Shown: piece by piece, positions 30,176 to 40,232 of the stretch | How the letters are laid out: every line of letters begins with the position of its first letter | Numbering within the stretch: position 1 is the stretch's first letter | Assembly: GCF_001684955.1 (NCBI RefSeq) | Contig: NZ_MAYF01000312.1 | Span: 26,074 to 90,073 of the forward strand | Length of the DNA: 64,000 nt | Origin: Chryseobacterium contaminans | GTDB taxonomy: Bacteria; Bacteroidota; Bacteroidia; Flavobacteriales; Weeksellaceae | Direction of reading: 5' to 3' | Made by a program: the position numbers and the translations under genes | Notes under the pieces: generated by a model | Told to the model about the DNA's origin: nothing | Database searches by the model: none | Seen by the model: only the letters and a program-made list of their open reading frames with translations

Positions 30176-30221
30176 CGCTTAGAAAGAATCAATGAAATTG
30201 ATTCCATCTTTGCTCCTAAAA
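30176..30221 (-). repeat. Intergenic repeat, copy 1 (inverted relative to copy 2)
   Basis: Contains the palindrome GAATCAAT-GAA-ATTGATTC next to the word TTTGCTCC. Read on the minus strand it aligns along its length with 32779-32826, allowing small gaps: TTTTAGG, AGCAAAG, GAATCAAT, ATTGATTCTT, AAGCG. The rest of the gap 30159-30586 is non-coding. It contains CTTTGCGTT followed by an A-tract, also seen near copy 2, and nothing else I can name. Confidence 0.6.
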
Positions 30222-30586
30222 TCATAGATATAAAAGCTAGAAACTTTGCGTTTTAAAAAAATCATAATGTTTTCAATCATCTGTGTAATCAGCGAAATCT
30301 GCGGGAAAATTTACCATTTTTTAAAGTAAAAACATTTCCAATAATAAACTTGAATTGGAGGAAGTCAAAATCATAAAGTCCTTCATATTTTTCATATTCT
30401 CTATAAGTTTTCTTATCTTGCGCTTCAATTAGCGTTGATTTTTAGATCAATAACGCATTTTTCTATAGTTCTTAAGTGCACCGGAGAATCCGGAAAACCT
30501 GGATATTTTCTTTTTTCTCAGTACTTTTTTACAGCTATATCCCGTACCAGGAAGACTTGTCAATACTATAAACGAAAATATAAAAG

Positions 30587-32599
30587 ATGAATTTTCAAAA
30601 TGTTAGATCTACTTTTAACAAAGGGGTCACTATTCCGAGTTTGATATTTATTATAGGTACCTGTTTTCTCTCAGCAGTGTATCCCAAACCGACTGAAAAT
30701 ATCCTGAATGAGATTAAACAATTCATATTTATCAATTTAAATTGGGTATATGTATGGTCTGTAACGCTGTTTGTTATTTTCCTGGTATATCTGCTGTTCA
30801 GTAAATATGCCAATATAAAGCTGGGTGCTAATGACAGTAAACCTGAATATTCTTTTTTCTCCTGGATTTCTATGCTCTTTGCGGCAGGAATGGGGATTGG
30901 ATTGATTTATTTCAGCGTAGCAGAACCTATGCAGCATTATTCCTCAGAAGTTTTTGCAGATAATCATTATGTAAGTCGGGCAAAGCAGGCGCAGCTCTAT
31001 ACCTTTTTCCATTGGGGAATTCACGCGTGGGCTATTTATGGAGTAGTGGGGCTGTCTTTGTCTTATTTTGCCTACCGTTACAGGCTGCCACTTTCTTTAA
31101 GAAGCTGCTTTTATCCATTGTTAAAGAATAAAATCAATGGGAGATGGGGAAATGCCATCGATGTTTTTGCACTTTGCTGTACGTTCTTTGGGATCACAAC
31201 AACTTTAGGTTTTGGAGTGGTACAGATTAGTTCCGGACTGAATATTCTCCATATTACGCCCGAAAATAGCTTTACCTATCAGATCATCATTGTAGTTACT
31301 TTGGTTGCTCTTTCTGTTATATCTGCCATTTCCGGAGTGGGGAAAGGAGTGAAAATTTTAAGTAATATCAATGTCATCAGTGTAATTGGTCTTTTACTTT
31401 TTGTTTTGATATTGGGACCAACAGTTTATTTGATTGGAAGTTTTACAGAAGGACTGGGAAATTATATCAACAATTTTTTTAACCTTACTTTCAATACCCA
31501 TGTCTATGAGAAAAATGCTTTACCATGGTTTTATGACTGGACGATTTTATATTGGGCATGGTGGATCTCATGGTCTCCTTATGTAGGATTGTTTATTGCA
31601 AGAATATCAAAAGGAAGAACTATTAAAGAATTTATCTTAGCGGTTTTAATACTTCCAACACTGTTCAACTTTATCTGGATGTCCGTATTTGGAAACAGTG
31701 CGATCTGGTTTGATTTAAATATTGCCAACGGGCAGTTAAGTCAGTTTGCATCAGATCCGGATGCTTTAATGTTCCGTTTCCTGGATTATCTGCCTTTATC
31801 CGAATTTACTGGATTCTTTGTTATTTTGATTATCCTGATATTTTTTGTGACTTCAGCAGATTCAGGGATTTTTGTGATGAACAGCATTGCTACTAAAAAT
31901 GCGAGCAAATCTCCCAAATGGCAAATTGTTTTCTGGGGTGTTTTACTTGCTGTCCTTTCTCTTCTATTGTTAAACGTAGGTGGTTTGAAGGCGCTTCAAA
32001 GTATGACTCTAATTACAGCGTTGCCGTTTTCTATCGTAGTGATCCTGTTTATTGTAAGTTTGATGAAAGGATTATCCATTGATCAGAAATATTATGAGAG
32101 GAGCTTTTCAGAATCTACAGTGCCGTGGTCGGGTGAATTCTGGAAAGAACGCTTAAAAAATATCGTTTCTTTTAAAGATAATGCCTCTGTAGACCGTTTT
32201 ATCAAGGTGAAGGCAAAAGAAGCCTTTACGGATCTCCAGCAGGAATTTGCAGCTAACGGAATTGAAGCCAAAATCAATCATCATGAAAATTCTGTCAGAA
32301 TAGAAATAGAAATTCATCAGGGAGTTGTTAATAACTTTGTATATGGTGTGGAGAATAAAATAAAAACAGTTTCTGAATATATCATCAATGAAGAAAACCT
32401 TCCGGATCTGAATGATAATAAAATCCATTATCCAAGATCCTATTTCGGGGATGGAAGAGAAGGATATGATGTGCAGTATTTTACCAAAAATGAGTTAATC
32501 TCCGACGTTCTGAAACATTACGAACGCTTTTTGGAAATTATTTCTGAAGAACAAAATGAAATGTTTATCAGCAGCAATGCGAATGAAAATAAAGCCTAA
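30587..32599 (+). CDS. BCCT family betaine/choline transporter
   Basis: Secondary transporter of the betaine/carnitine/choline family, 670 residues with about 12 membrane helices from residue 12 to about 495. Family signatures are GMGIGLIYFSVAEPM near 104 and WTILYWAWWISWSPYVGLFIARIS near 320, the Trp-rich substrate region. A soluble C-terminal domain of about 170 residues resembles the extended tail of BetT-type proteins, which in E. coli influences osmotic activation. It probably imports choline or glycine betaine. It is single, with long non-coding flanks on both sides. Confidence 0.92.
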   Translation: MNFQNVRSTFNKGVTIPSLIFIIGTCFLSAVYPKPTENILNEIKQFIFINLNWVYVWSVTLFVIFLVYLLFSKYANIKLGANDSKPEYSFFSWISMLFAAGMGIGLIYFSVAEPMQHYSSEVFADNHYVSRAKQAQLYTFFHWGIHAWAIYGVVGLSLSYFAYRYRLPLSLRSCFYPLLKNKINGRWGNAIDVFALCCTFFGITTTLGFGVVQISSGLNILHITPENSFTYQIIIVVTLVALSVISAISGVGKGVKILSNINVISVIGLLLFVLILGPTVYLIGSFTEGLGNYINNFFNLTFNTHVYEKNALPWFYDWTILYWAWWISWSPYVGLFIARISKGRTIKEFILAVLILPTLFNFIWMSVFGNSAIWFDLNIANGQLSQFASDPDALMFRFLDYLPLSEFTGFFVILIILIFFVTSADSGIFVMNSIATKNASKSPKWQIVFWGVLLAVLSLLLLNVGGLKALQSMTLITALPFSIVVILFIVSLMKGLSIDQKYYERSFSESTVPWSGEFWKERLKNIVSFKDNASVDRFIKVKAKEAFTDLQQEFAANGIEAKINHHENSVRIEIEIHQGVVNNFVYGVENKIKTVSEYIINEENLPDLNDNKIHYPRSYFGDGREGYDVQYFTKNELISDVLKHYERFLEIISEEQNEMFISSNANENKA

Positions 32600-33118
32600 A
32601 AAAGGACTATTATCTGGAACAGTTCAAAACGTAAAGCGGATAGTTAGCCATCGAATTATTATTCCTTTCGTCACAAAAAGAATATCTACTAAATATTATA
32701 TCAAAATAAATTAGTGAATTCGTAGTAAAAAATAAGTGTTTTTTATAAACGCGAAGTTCTATTTTTATACTGTGGTATTTTTAGGGAGCAAAGAAGTGAA
32801 TCAATGAAATTGATTCTTACGAAGCGTTTGTATTACCATAAAGCTTCATCAGCAACGAAGTCGAGATTATTAGCTTCCTTAAGATATAAGCATTTTATAA
32901 TAAATCTTTGCGTTAAAAAAAATGAAAATGTAATTTAAAAAGAGTAAATTATAAGATTATTTTTCTCTTCAGATGGGCTGTTTTTTTATATAGCTCCCAT
33001 GTTTTGTAACTGATCCTAAATTCTTTGTAGAATGTATAAAAGGAGTTTTTTTATCTAAACAATATTAATTAGCTTTACTGGATAGAATGATGTGACTAAA
33101 ATTGAATTTTAAAGGATT
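32600..33118. other. Intergenic region with repeat copy 2
   Basis: About 520 AT-rich bases with no open frame of note. It holds the repeat at 32779-32826 and CTTTGCGTTAAAAAAA at about 32906, also found after copy 1. No tRNA, terminator or clear promoter was recognised. Confidence 0.5.
32779..32826 (+). repeat. Intergenic repeat, copy 2
   Basis: Starts TTTTTAGGGAGCAAAG, then has the palindrome GAATCAATGAAATTGATTC and CTTACGAAGCG. It is the reverse-complement counterpart of 30176-30221. The two copies flank the BCCT transporter gene in opposite orientation. Confidence 0.6.
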
Positions 33119-34042
33119 ATGTTTCAAAATATTTGGCAGGGTAGATTAGATGGGGAAGAGCTTCTTTTCCACAGGCTATTTCAGAGAGTACAAGAAGAAC
33201 AGAATTACGACAATATTTTACCGAATGATTTCGTTTTGCATGGCTTTGCCGTGGACGAAGGAGTCAGAAGGAATAAAGGCCGTCAGGGCGCTAAGGATGC
33301 TCCCGATGTGATACGGAAGAATATGTCTAATTTTCCTGTGATTCTTCCTGATTTCTCTATGCTGGATTTTGGAAACGTCACCTGTGAGGATGGTAATCTG
33401 GAGAATACTCAGAATAACCTGGCGAAGAATGTTTCAAAAGTTCTTTTAAAGGGCGGAAAATCTCTTGTTTTGGGAGGAGGGCATGAAGTGACCTATGCTC
33501 ATTATTTAGGCATTAAAACAGCCTTTCCGGAACAAAAAATAGGAATTATCAATATAGATGCCCACTTTGATAACAGACAGCCGGAAAAAGGAATAGGGCC
33601 AAGCTCAGGAACAGGGTTCTGGCAAATTGCTCAGGAAGGGCCTATCAATTCACTGCACATCGGGATTCAGAGAAATTCCAATACCTTAAAACTTTTTGAT
33701 ACCGCCCATCAATATGGAATGAAATATATCCTTTCTGATGAATTGTTCTTTGAAAATCTTCCATCTGTCTATCAGCGTATTGATGACCTGCTGGAGAATG
33801 TAGATTTTGCCTATCTCACTATTTGTATGGATGTTTTTAACGCATCTATCGCTCCGGGGGTTTCAGCTTCAGCATATAATGGTATCTTTGCAGATGCAAC
33901 CTTTATGCATTTTTACAGGCATATCTTAAAAAACAAAAAACTGGTTGCACTGGACGTAGCAGAAGTTAACCCGTCGTTCGATATTCAGGACAGAACGGCA
34001 AGACTGGCAGCTTGTCTGGTGAATGAATGGCTAATGATTTAA
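33119..34042 (+). CDS. hutG: Formimidoylglutamase (arginase superfamily)
   Basis: Ureohydrolase-fold enzyme converting N-formimino-glutamate to glutamate and formamide, the last step of the hut pathway. In the 307 residues, Mn ligands appear in GGGHEVTYAH (near 120), INIDAHFDNR (near 142) and CMDVFNASIAPGVSA (near 238). Related arginase-fold enzymes exist, but hutI nearby favours HutG. It is preceded by a long non-coding gap and followed after 137 bases by an aldehyde dehydrogenase. Confidence 0.88.
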   Translation: MFQNIWQGRLDGEELLFHRLFQRVQEEQNYDNILPNDFVLHGFAVDEGVRRNKGRQGAKDAPDVIRKNMSNFPVILPDFSMLDFGNVTCEDGNLENTQNNLAKNVSKVLLKGGKSLVLGGGHEVTYAHYLGIKTAFPEQKIGIINIDAHFDNRQPEKGIGPSSGTGFWQIAQEGPINSLHIGIQRNSNTLKLFDTAHQYGMKYILSDELFFENLPSVYQRIDDLLENVDFAYLTICMDVFNASIAPGVSASAYNGIFADATFMHFYRHILKNKKLVALDVAEVNPSFDIQDRTARLAACLVNEWLMI

Positions 34043-34179
34043 GATAAAGCTATATTCTTCCGATAGAGAAAATCATTCTTTTATTGACCCTTAAGGAATA
34101 GAATTTGCTGACCTTATCGTGCTTTTAAAATAAAAGCGCTCATAAATTCATTAGCTGAATTTAAAACAGAAATTATATT

Positions 34180-35472
34180 ATGGAACAATTAATTGAAAAC
34201 AAGCTTATTAAAGCAGACGAAGTGTTTTCAGTGTGGCGAAAAGTGCCGTTTGAAGAAAAGCAGAAGTTAATCGCAAAAGCCGCAGAAATATTAAAGAATA
34301 ATTCAGAGAAATTTGGAAGGATCATTACTACTGAAATGAATAAGCCCATTTCGGAATCTATTGCTGAGGTGGAGAAATGTGCTTTAATGATGAATTATTA
34401 TGCTGATGCTGAAAATATCTTAAAGCCTGAAAAAATACAATCCGAATTTACTTATTCTGAAGTTCATTACGCTCCAAAAGGAGTAATCTTAGGAGTAATG
34501 CCCTGGAATTTCCCTTTCTGGCAAGTGTTGAGGTTTGCAGTTCCTGCAATATTGGCAGGTAATACGGTGGTTTTAAAACATGCCTCAATTTGTTTCGGAA
34601 GTGGAAATGCTATTGAAGAAGTTCTTTTGGAAGCAGGCTTCCCGGAAGGAGTGTTCCAGAATCTTGAAGTAGGCCACAAAGCTGTAAAAGAAATTCTTGA
34701 GCATGATGCTGTAAAAGGAGTAAGCCTTACAGGAAGTGGAAAAGCAGGAGGAGAAGTGGCTTCTATCGCTGGATTGAATATCAAAAAATCTTTGCTTGAG
34801 CTTGGAGGTAGTGATGCATTTATCATTTTTGAAGATGGAGACCTTGAAGAAGCAGCAAAAGCCGGAGCAAAATCAAGACTTCAAAACTGTGGACAAACCT
34901 GTACAGCAGCGAAAAGATTTATTATTGACGAAAAAATCGAGGAACAGTTTTTACCCATCTTCATCGAAGAATATAAAAAATACGAAATCGGAGACCCTTT
35001 CAATAAAGAAACAAAGTTAGCAGGAATGGCAAGACCAGATCTGGCTGATGAATTGGAAGCTCAGTTCAACAGAGCGTTGGAAAATGGAGCGGAAATCATT
35101 CTTCCTTTGGAAAGGGTTTCAGACAATGAGTTTAAACCTGGTTTAATCAGGGTTCAGAAAGGTAATCCAATTTTAAAAGAGGAGCTTTTTGGTCCTCTTG
35201 GAATGGTGATGGTTGCTAAAACTGCAGAAGAAGCATTACAAATTGCTAATGATATCCCTTTCGGACTTTCAAACTCAGTCTGGACTCAAGATAAAGACCG
35301 TCAGTTATTCTTTATTGAAAACCTTGAATCAGGAACGGTTAATATCAACAGAATGACAAGTTCTGATCCGCGTTTTCCATTTGGTGGTTCTAAGGCTTCA
35401 GGATATGGAACAGAGCTGTCTTTACATGCTTTAAAAGAGTTTGTAACCGCAAAAACCATTATAGGGAATTAA
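34180..35472 (+). CDS. NAD(P)-dependent aldehyde dehydrogenase, succinate-semialdehyde type
   Basis: A 430-residue aldehyde dehydrogenase, shorter than the usual 450-490 because the N-terminus is trimmed. It has GVMPWNFPFWQVLR (cofactor and oxyanion region), LTGSGKAGGEVA, LELGGSDAFII with the general-base Glu and NCGQTCTAAKRF with the catalytic Cys. The C-terminal RFPFGGSKASGYG is typical. Similarity by eye is to the Sad/GabD group that oxidises succinate semialdehyde to succinate. The substrate remains an inference. Confidence 0.85.
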   Translation: MEQLIENKLIKADEVFSVWRKVPFEEKQKLIAKAAEILKNNSEKFGRIITTEMNKPISESIAEVEKCALMMNYYADAENILKPEKIQSEFTYSEVHYAPKGVILGVMPWNFPFWQVLRFAVPAILAGNTVVLKHASICFGSGNAIEEVLLEAGFPEGVFQNLEVGHKAVKEILEHDAVKGVSLTGSGKAGGEVASIAGLNIKKSLLELGGSDAFIIFEDGDLEEAAKAGAKSRLQNCGQTCTAAKRFIIDEKIEEQFLPIFIEEYKKYEIGDPFNKETKLAGMARPDLADELEAQFNRALENGAEIILPLERVSDNEFKPGLIRVQKGNPILKEELFGPLGMVMVAKTAEEALQIANDIPFGLSNSVWTQDKDRQLFFIENLESGTVNINRMTSSDPRFPFGGSKASGYGTELSLHALKEFVTAKTIIGN

Positions 35473-35591
35473 ATTCTCTCAATGTTATTCTGAGGAACCT
35501 CTGAGATTCTTCACTTCACTAAGTTTCATTAAGAATAGCATACTGCCTTTATTAGATATATCGAGTTAACTCTTTATGCATTATAATAAAT

Positions 35592-35626
35592 AAAAACTCC
35601 CGGAAATTGATTTCCGGGAGTTTTTT
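35592..35626. terminator. Bidirectional terminator between the aldehyde dehydrogenase and pyk
   Basis: A 15-bp perfect stem (AAAAACTCCCGGAAA with its complement) around TTGA, with A and T tracts on both sides. It serves the two convergent genes. Confidence 0.9.
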
Positions 35627-35658
35627 ATGCTTTGACAAAAAGTAATTTTGCTTATTGC

Positions 35659-37104
35659 TTATACTGTGGTTAATCTCAACGTATTAGTCTTACCACCTTC
35701 GTATGATGGTGTTGCGTTGATATTGATTACGAAATCGCCTGTTTCGATATACCCGTAGTTATGTGTTAACATATTTACCTGGATAATCGTTTCATCAGTA
35801 GACTTCTTCATATCGTAATAATAAGCGTGAACACCCCAAAGAAGGTTCAGCATTGTAATTACTCTTCTGTTACCACTGTATACAATGATGTGAGAATTTG
35901 GTCTGTGTGCTGCAAGCTGGAAAGCTGTATATCCTGAATGTGTCAACGTAACAATAGCAGAAACATTAGTAGTTTTTGCAATTCTTACCGCTGCAAGACA
36001 TACCCTGTTTGTAATGAATCTCTCATCGATACAGTTATAGTCCTTTTCAATAGGTTCGTTCTTGTGCTGGTAGAAATGAGTGGTTTCAATGTTTTTCACA
36101 ATTTTAGCCATATTTTCTACTACCTGTACCGGGTATCTACCTACAGAAGTTTCTCCTGAAAGCATTACCGCGTCAGCACCATCCAATACAGAGTTCGCAA
36201 CGTCATTTACTTCCGCTCTGGTTGGCGTTAAGCTGTTGATCATTGTTTCCATCATCTGAGTAGCAATGATTACTGGTTTAGAGTAGAATCTTGCTTTCTC
36301 TACCAGGTTTTTCTGGATCGCAGGAACTTCTTCCATTGGAACTTCAACACCTAGATCACCACGGGCAACCATTAGTCCGTCACATTCCAATAAGATTTCT
36401 TCAATATTTTTAACTCCTTCTGGTTTTTCAATCTTCGCAATAATCGGAGTTTTGAATTTACCATTTGGATGTTTTGCAATTAATTCTTTCAGGTCAATAA
36501 TATCCTGTGCATGACGTACGAAAGAAAGTGCAATCCAGTCTACCTCCATATCAAGCATGAAATTAGCATCCTGAATATCCTTCTCTGTTAATGCAGGAAG
36601 AGATACCTGAGTATTAGGAAGGTTAACTCCTTTCTTTGAACTTAGAGGTCCCCCTTGAATGGTTTTAGCCTTTACAGTGTCCACTTCATTAGTCTCAGTA
36701 ACCTCTAATACAAGCTTACCATCGTCAATAAGGATTCTTTCACCTACTTTTACGTCTTGTGGAAACTGTTGGTAAGTCATGTAAACCTTGGTAGAATCTC
36801 CCTCCATCTTTTCATTCGTGAAGGTAAGAATGTCTCCTGGATTCAGGTAAGATCCTTCTTTTACGACACCTACTCTTAGTTTAGGACCCTGAAGGTCTCC
36901 TAAAATACCCACTGAATAACCGTACTCGCTGTTTAGTTCTCTAATTATTTCAATATTCTTTCGAACTAAGTCGTAATCTGCATGGGAAAAATTTATTCTG
37001 AAAATATCAACACCCGCCTTCATCAGATCTAACATTACCTCCTTCGATGATGAAGCAGGCCCTAGTGTTGCAATAATTTTTGTCTTCTTTAAATACTTAT
37101 TCAT
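35659..37104 (-). CDS. pyk: Pyruvate kinase
   Basis: Glycolytic enzyme making pyruvate and ATP from phosphoenolpyruvate and ADP, 481 residues. It shows KIIATLGPASSS at the N-terminus, ILGDLQGPKLRVG near 83 leading into the B domain, the active-site signature IIAKIEKPEGVKNIEEIL near 222 and MVARGDLGVEVP near 245. ATQMMETMI lies near 280. It overlaps the upstream IPExxxVDY-type gene by 8 bases, so the pair is translationally coupled with rnc upstream. Confidence 0.97.
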   Translation of the reverse strand: MNKYLKKTKIIATLGPASSSKEVMLDLMKAGVDIFRINFSHADYDLVRKNIEIIRELNSEYGYSVGILGDLQGPKLRVGVVKEGSYLNPGDILTFTNEKMEGDSTKVYMTYQQFPQDVKVGERILIDDGKLVLEVTETNEVDTVKAKTIQGGPLSSKKGVNLPNTQVSLPALTEKDIQDANFMLDMEVDWIALSFVRHAQDIIDLKELIAKHPNGKFKTPIIAKIEKPEGVKNIEEILLECDGLMVARGDLGVEVPMEEVPAIQKNLVEKARFYSKPVIIATQMMETMINSLTPTRAEVNDVANSVLDGADAVMLSGETSVGRYPVQVVENMAKIVKNIETTHFYQHKNEPIEKDYNCIDERFITNRVCLAAVRIAKTTNVSAIVTLTHSGYTAFQLAAHRPNSHIIVYSGNRRVITMLNLLWGVHAYYYDMKKSTDETIIQVNMLTHNYGYIETGDFVININATPSYEGGKTNTLRLTTV

Positions 37105-37570
37105 AATACTGGATAATTTGATAAAGTTCCTCTTCAGAACTCAGTGTATAATCTTGAATTGGAAAAACAAGATTTTCAGGGAGCAAAATTACGGAAAAAT
37201 CAGGAAACTGTTCCGAACTATGCAGAATATATTCTACATCTACCTGATTATTTAATAAAAATTTAATGTTTTCTTCTTCTGTAAAGAGCTCGGTTTGAAC
37301 TTTTTTTTGTTTACTTTCGGAAGATTTATTGGAAATAAAGGTGAAACAGGTCTTGGAAAACTTGTGATAGGCCTCAAATCTTGGAAAAAAATAATCATAA
37401 TAATCCCCATGAAAGACCAGGTCTTTTTTTCTTGAAAAACTGAGATTGTTAAGTTGATTGATTTTATAGAAAAACTCGTGAGCGGGTATATCTTTTGCTA
37501 ATCTTACCAATCCTATGGCAATATCTTCAAATTCTATATCATCCAGATCATAAAGTTTTTGAATTTCCAA
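37097..37570 (-). CDS. IPExxxVDY-type protein of unknown function
   Basis: A 157-residue cytoplasmic protein lying between rnc and pyk, where Bacteroidetes carry the family named IPExxxVDY. It starts MEIQKLYDLDDIEFEDIAIG. The naming motif itself is not well conserved here: the matching region reads SEQFPDFSVILLPENL. The assignment therefore leans on gene order and overall shape. It overlaps both neighbours (rnc by 23 bases, pyk by 8). Function unknown. Confidence 0.6.
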   Translation of the reverse strand: MEIQKLYDLDDIEFEDIAIGLVRLAKDIPAHEFFYKINQLNNLSFSRKKDLVFHGDYYDYFFPRFEAYHKFSKTCFTFISNKSSESKQKKVQTELFTEEENIKFLLNNQVDVEYILHSSEQFPDFSVILLPENLVFPIQDYTLSSEEELYQIIQYYE

Positions 37571-38312
37571 GTATATTTTCTTTTTTATTTAAAATATAAA
37601 AAGCCCTCTGTGCTGCTTTTTCTTCAGCTTTTTTCTTGGAGGTTTCTGTAGCATTAGCAATTTTTTCATCTCCCAGCCATACATGACAACGGAACATGAC
37701 TGCCTTGTTGGCCTGTATTTCCTCGCAGGTTTCGTACTTTATATTTACCTTCTTCTTCTGGCTCCATTCGAGCAGGAGACCTTTGTAGCTGACAATTTTG
37801 TTCTCAAGTTTGTTAATCTCGGAAGGCGTCAGAAGTTTTTCCAGAATGATCTTTCTACAAGTTTCATAATGAAAGTCCAGATAAACGGCACCGATAAGGG
37901 CCTCAAACAAATTACCGGAGATATTCTCACCCAGAGCCGAAGAATTATTCTGCTTTTGCAGAAGATCCGTAAGCTTAAGGTCTTCGCCTAATTTATTAAG
38001 ATTTTTCCTATTAACAATCTTGGATTTCATTTGTGTCAAATATCCTTCATTAGCCTGAGGATAGGTTTGGAACAAATGACAAGAAATAATTGTACCCAAA
38101 ACAGAATCTCCCAAAAATTCAAGCCTTTCGTAATTACTGTCTTGATTTTTAGAAGAGTTTTTTAAAGAAAAAGCTTCGCGGTAAAGAGCAATATTCTGTA
38201 CCTCTGTACCCAGAACTTTTCTAAGTTCGGTACTGAGGAAATAATCTCTTTCCGTTAATTGTCTTTTTCTTTTTTTGAGAAGGAATTTAGAAAAGTATTT
38301 CTGTAACTCCAT
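37548..38312 (-). CDS. rnc: Ribonuclease III
   Basis: Double-strand-specific endoribonuclease that processes rRNA precursors and structured transcripts, 254 residues. The signature YERLEFLGDSVLG begins at residue 61, with E65 and D69 metal ligands; GNLFEALIGAVYLD near 133 supplies the catalytic Glu. A C-terminal dsRNA-binding domain spans about 170-240, ending with KKKAEEKAAQRA. It is 9 bases downstream of fabF and overlaps the next gene, in the conserved order acpP-fabF-rnc. Confidence 0.97.
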   Translation of the reverse strand: MELQKYFSKFLLKKRKRQLTERDYFLSTELRKVLGTEVQNIALYREAFSLKNSSKNQDSNYERLEFLGDSVLGTIISCHLFQTYPQANEGYLTQMKSKIVNRKNLNKLGEDLKLTDLLQKQNNSSALGENISGNLFEALIGAVYLDFHYETCRKIILEKLLTPSEINKLENKIVSYKGLLLEWSQKKKVNIKYETCEEIQANKAVMFRCHVWLGDEKIANATETSKKKAEEKAAQRAFYILNKKENILGNSKTL

Positions 38313-38321
38313 TCATTGAAT

Positions 38322-39566
38322 TTAGATTTTCTTAAATAGAACGCAAGCGTTATGCCCGCCAAATCCAAAAGTATTGCTCATGGCTACTTTCACATCTTTC
38401 TTCACAGCTGTATTAAACGTAAAGTTTAGTCTGCTGTCTATCTTTTCATCATCAGTAAAATGGTTAATGGTTGGAGGAACAACACCATGAATAATTGTTC
38501 CTAATGCAGCAATAGCTTCAATAACACCGGCTGCTCCTAAAAGGTGGCCTGTCATTGATTTTGTAGAATTGATCTGAATGTCATAAGCATGCTCGCCCAG
38601 TAATTTAGAAATTGCATTGGATTCTGCGATATCTCCTAATGGAGTAGAGGTACCATGCATATTGATATGATCTACTTCATCAGCAGTTAAACCTGCATCT
38701 TCCAAACAGTTTTTCATTACCAGATAAGCGCCAAGGCCTTCAGGATGCGGAGCAGTCATATGATATGCATCTGCACTCATACCACCTCCTAATAATTCTG
38801 CATAAATTGTAGCACCACGTTTTACAGCGTGCTCATATTCTTCAAGAACAATACATCCTGCTCCTTCACCCAGTACAAATCCATCTCTGTCTTTATCAAA
38901 AGGTCTTGAAGCTGTTTTTGGATCATCATTTCTTGTAGAAAGTGCCATCATTGCATTAAATCCACCGACACCACTTGCTGTAACGGCTGCTTCTGAGCCT
39001 CCACATACAATAACGTCCGCTTTTCCTAATTGGATAAGCATCTTGGAATCAATTATAGCATTAGCTGAAGAAGCACATGCAGATACTGTTGTATAGTTGG
39101 GTCCGTGGAAACCATATTCAATTGAGATCTGACCAGGAGTCATATCTGCAATCATTTTAGGAATAAAGAACGGGTTAAATCTTGGAATTTCCGTATTAGC
39201 CCATCCTAAAACTTCCGTTTCAAATGTTTCCAGACCTCCGATTCCGGAGCCCCAAATTACACCAACTCTGTTTTTATCTACATTACCTTCAATAATACCA
39301 GAATGTTCTACTGCTTCTCTAGCTGCAACAAGTCCTAGTTGAGTGTTTCGATCCATTTTTTTAGCCTCTTTCTTATCGAAATGCTGTAGTGGATCGAAGT
39401 TTTTCACTTCACATGCGAACTTGGTTTTAAAGTTTGTGGCATCAAAAAGAGTAATCGGAGCGGCTCCGCTCTCACCTTTTACAAGATTTTCCCAGTATTC
39501 TTTTGCATTATTTCCGATTGGTGTTATTGCTCCAAAACCTGTTACAACTACTCTTTTTAATTCCAT
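38322..39566 (-). CDS. fabF: Beta-ketoacyl-ACP synthase II
   Basis: Condensing enzyme that elongates acyl-ACP with malonyl-ACP, 414 residues. The catalytic triad is visible as Cys in VSACASSANA (near 164), His in INMHGTSTPLGD (near 303) and His in KSMTGHLLGAAG (near 340). The N-terminal RVVVTGFGAITPIG and C-terminal MSNTFGFGGHNAC are classical. It follows acpP by 35 bases and precedes rnc by 9. Confidence 0.97.
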   Translation of the reverse strand: MELKRVVVTGFGAITPIGNNAKEYWENLVKGESGAAPITLFDATNFKTKFACEVKNFDPLQHFDKKEAKKMDRNTQLGLVAAREAVEHSGIIEGNVDKNRVGVIWGSGIGGLETFETEVLGWANTEIPRFNPFFIPKMIADMTPGQISIEYGFHGPNYTTVSACASSANAIIDSKMLIQLGKADVIVCGGSEAAVTASGVGGFNAMMALSTRNDDPKTASRPFDKDRDGFVLGEGAGCIVLEEYEHAVKRGATIYAELLGGGMSADAYHMTAPHPEGLGAYLVMKNCLEDAGLTADEVDHINMHGTSTPLGDIAESNAISKLLGEHAYDIQINSTKSMTGHLLGAAGVIEAIAALGTIIHGVVPPTINHFTDDEKIDSRLNFTFNTAVKKDVKVAMSNTFGFGGHNACVLFKKI

Positions 39567-39601
39567 AAACTTTGTTTAATTTCTTTTTTTGTTGAAGAAT
39601 A

Positions 39602-39841
39602 TTATTTATTTACTACTTCTTCGATGTAAGCGATAGCGTGTCCTACAGTAGTAATTTTTTCAGCTTGATCATCAGGGATTTGAATGTTAAATTCTTTTTC
39701 AAATTCCATGATTAATTCAACTGTATCTAGTGAATCTGCTCCTAAATCGTTAGTGAAGCTAGCTTCAGGAGTTACTTCTGTTTCTTCAACGTCAAGCTTA
39801 TCAGCGATGATAGCTTTTACTCTTGATGCAATGTCTGACAT
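39602..39841 (-). CDS. acpP: Acyl carrier protein
   Basis: A 79-residue acidic carrier protein for fatty acid synthesis. The phosphopantetheine attachment serine is S37 in [10 protein letters not shown]. Four short helices and the run [15 protein letters not shown] are typical. It is the first gene of acpP-fabF-rnc-(IPExxxVDY)-pyk, and marks the end of the core block before the accessory island. Confidence 0.97.
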   Translation of the reverse strand: MSDIASRVKAIIADKLDVEETEVTPEASFTNDLGADSLDTVELIMEFEKEFNIQIPDDQAEKITTVGHAIAYIEEVVNK

Positions 39842-39872
39842 AGTAAATTATTTTTTTAATTGTTAGATGGTG

Positions 39873-39880
39873 CAAATATA
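39873..39880 (-). promoter_or_regulatory. -7 box of the acpP operon
   Basis: On the minus strand this reads TATATTTG, an exact TAnnTTTG match, 31 bases before the acpP ATG. Confidence 0.55.
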
Positions 39881-40232
39881 TAAAATTCTTGACGATAAAA
39901 CATTTTTTTAGTCTTTTTTGTGGATAGAGTACTCTCATTTTAGATCTTATAAGTTTAGTCTTTTAGTTTTCAGCTATTTATATTTGATTGTATTAGAGTG
40001 GTTTAATTTTTATTTTCTGATGTATTGATTTATTTTATGTACAAAATGTTTGAAAAAGACTGAGTTTTGTCTTTTTAAGAGCCAAAAAGAATGAAAGGAC
40101 TGTCATTTTTATCTATATTTTGTTTGTTATGAAATTAATACGTTAGCTTTTTTGAATTAATAAATCATCTTTCTTAAAAGAATGGCTTATAGCTGTTCTC
40201 TTTACTCGTTTCTTATATTTAAAAGCTAAAAA
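39881..40232. other. AT-rich spacer at the left edge of the accessory island
   Basis: About 350 bases with no open frame, RNA or repeat that I recognise. It separates the core acpP operon from gene fragments of foreign type. No copy of the ssrA 3' end (the possible attachment site at the right edge) was found here. Confidence 0.4.

Noticed and set aside
35480..35560. Possible repeat after the aldehyde dehydrogenase (TTCTGAGGAACCTCTGAGATTC)
   Set aside because: It looks like a dispersed intergenic repeat, but only one copy is in the window, so I cannot support it.
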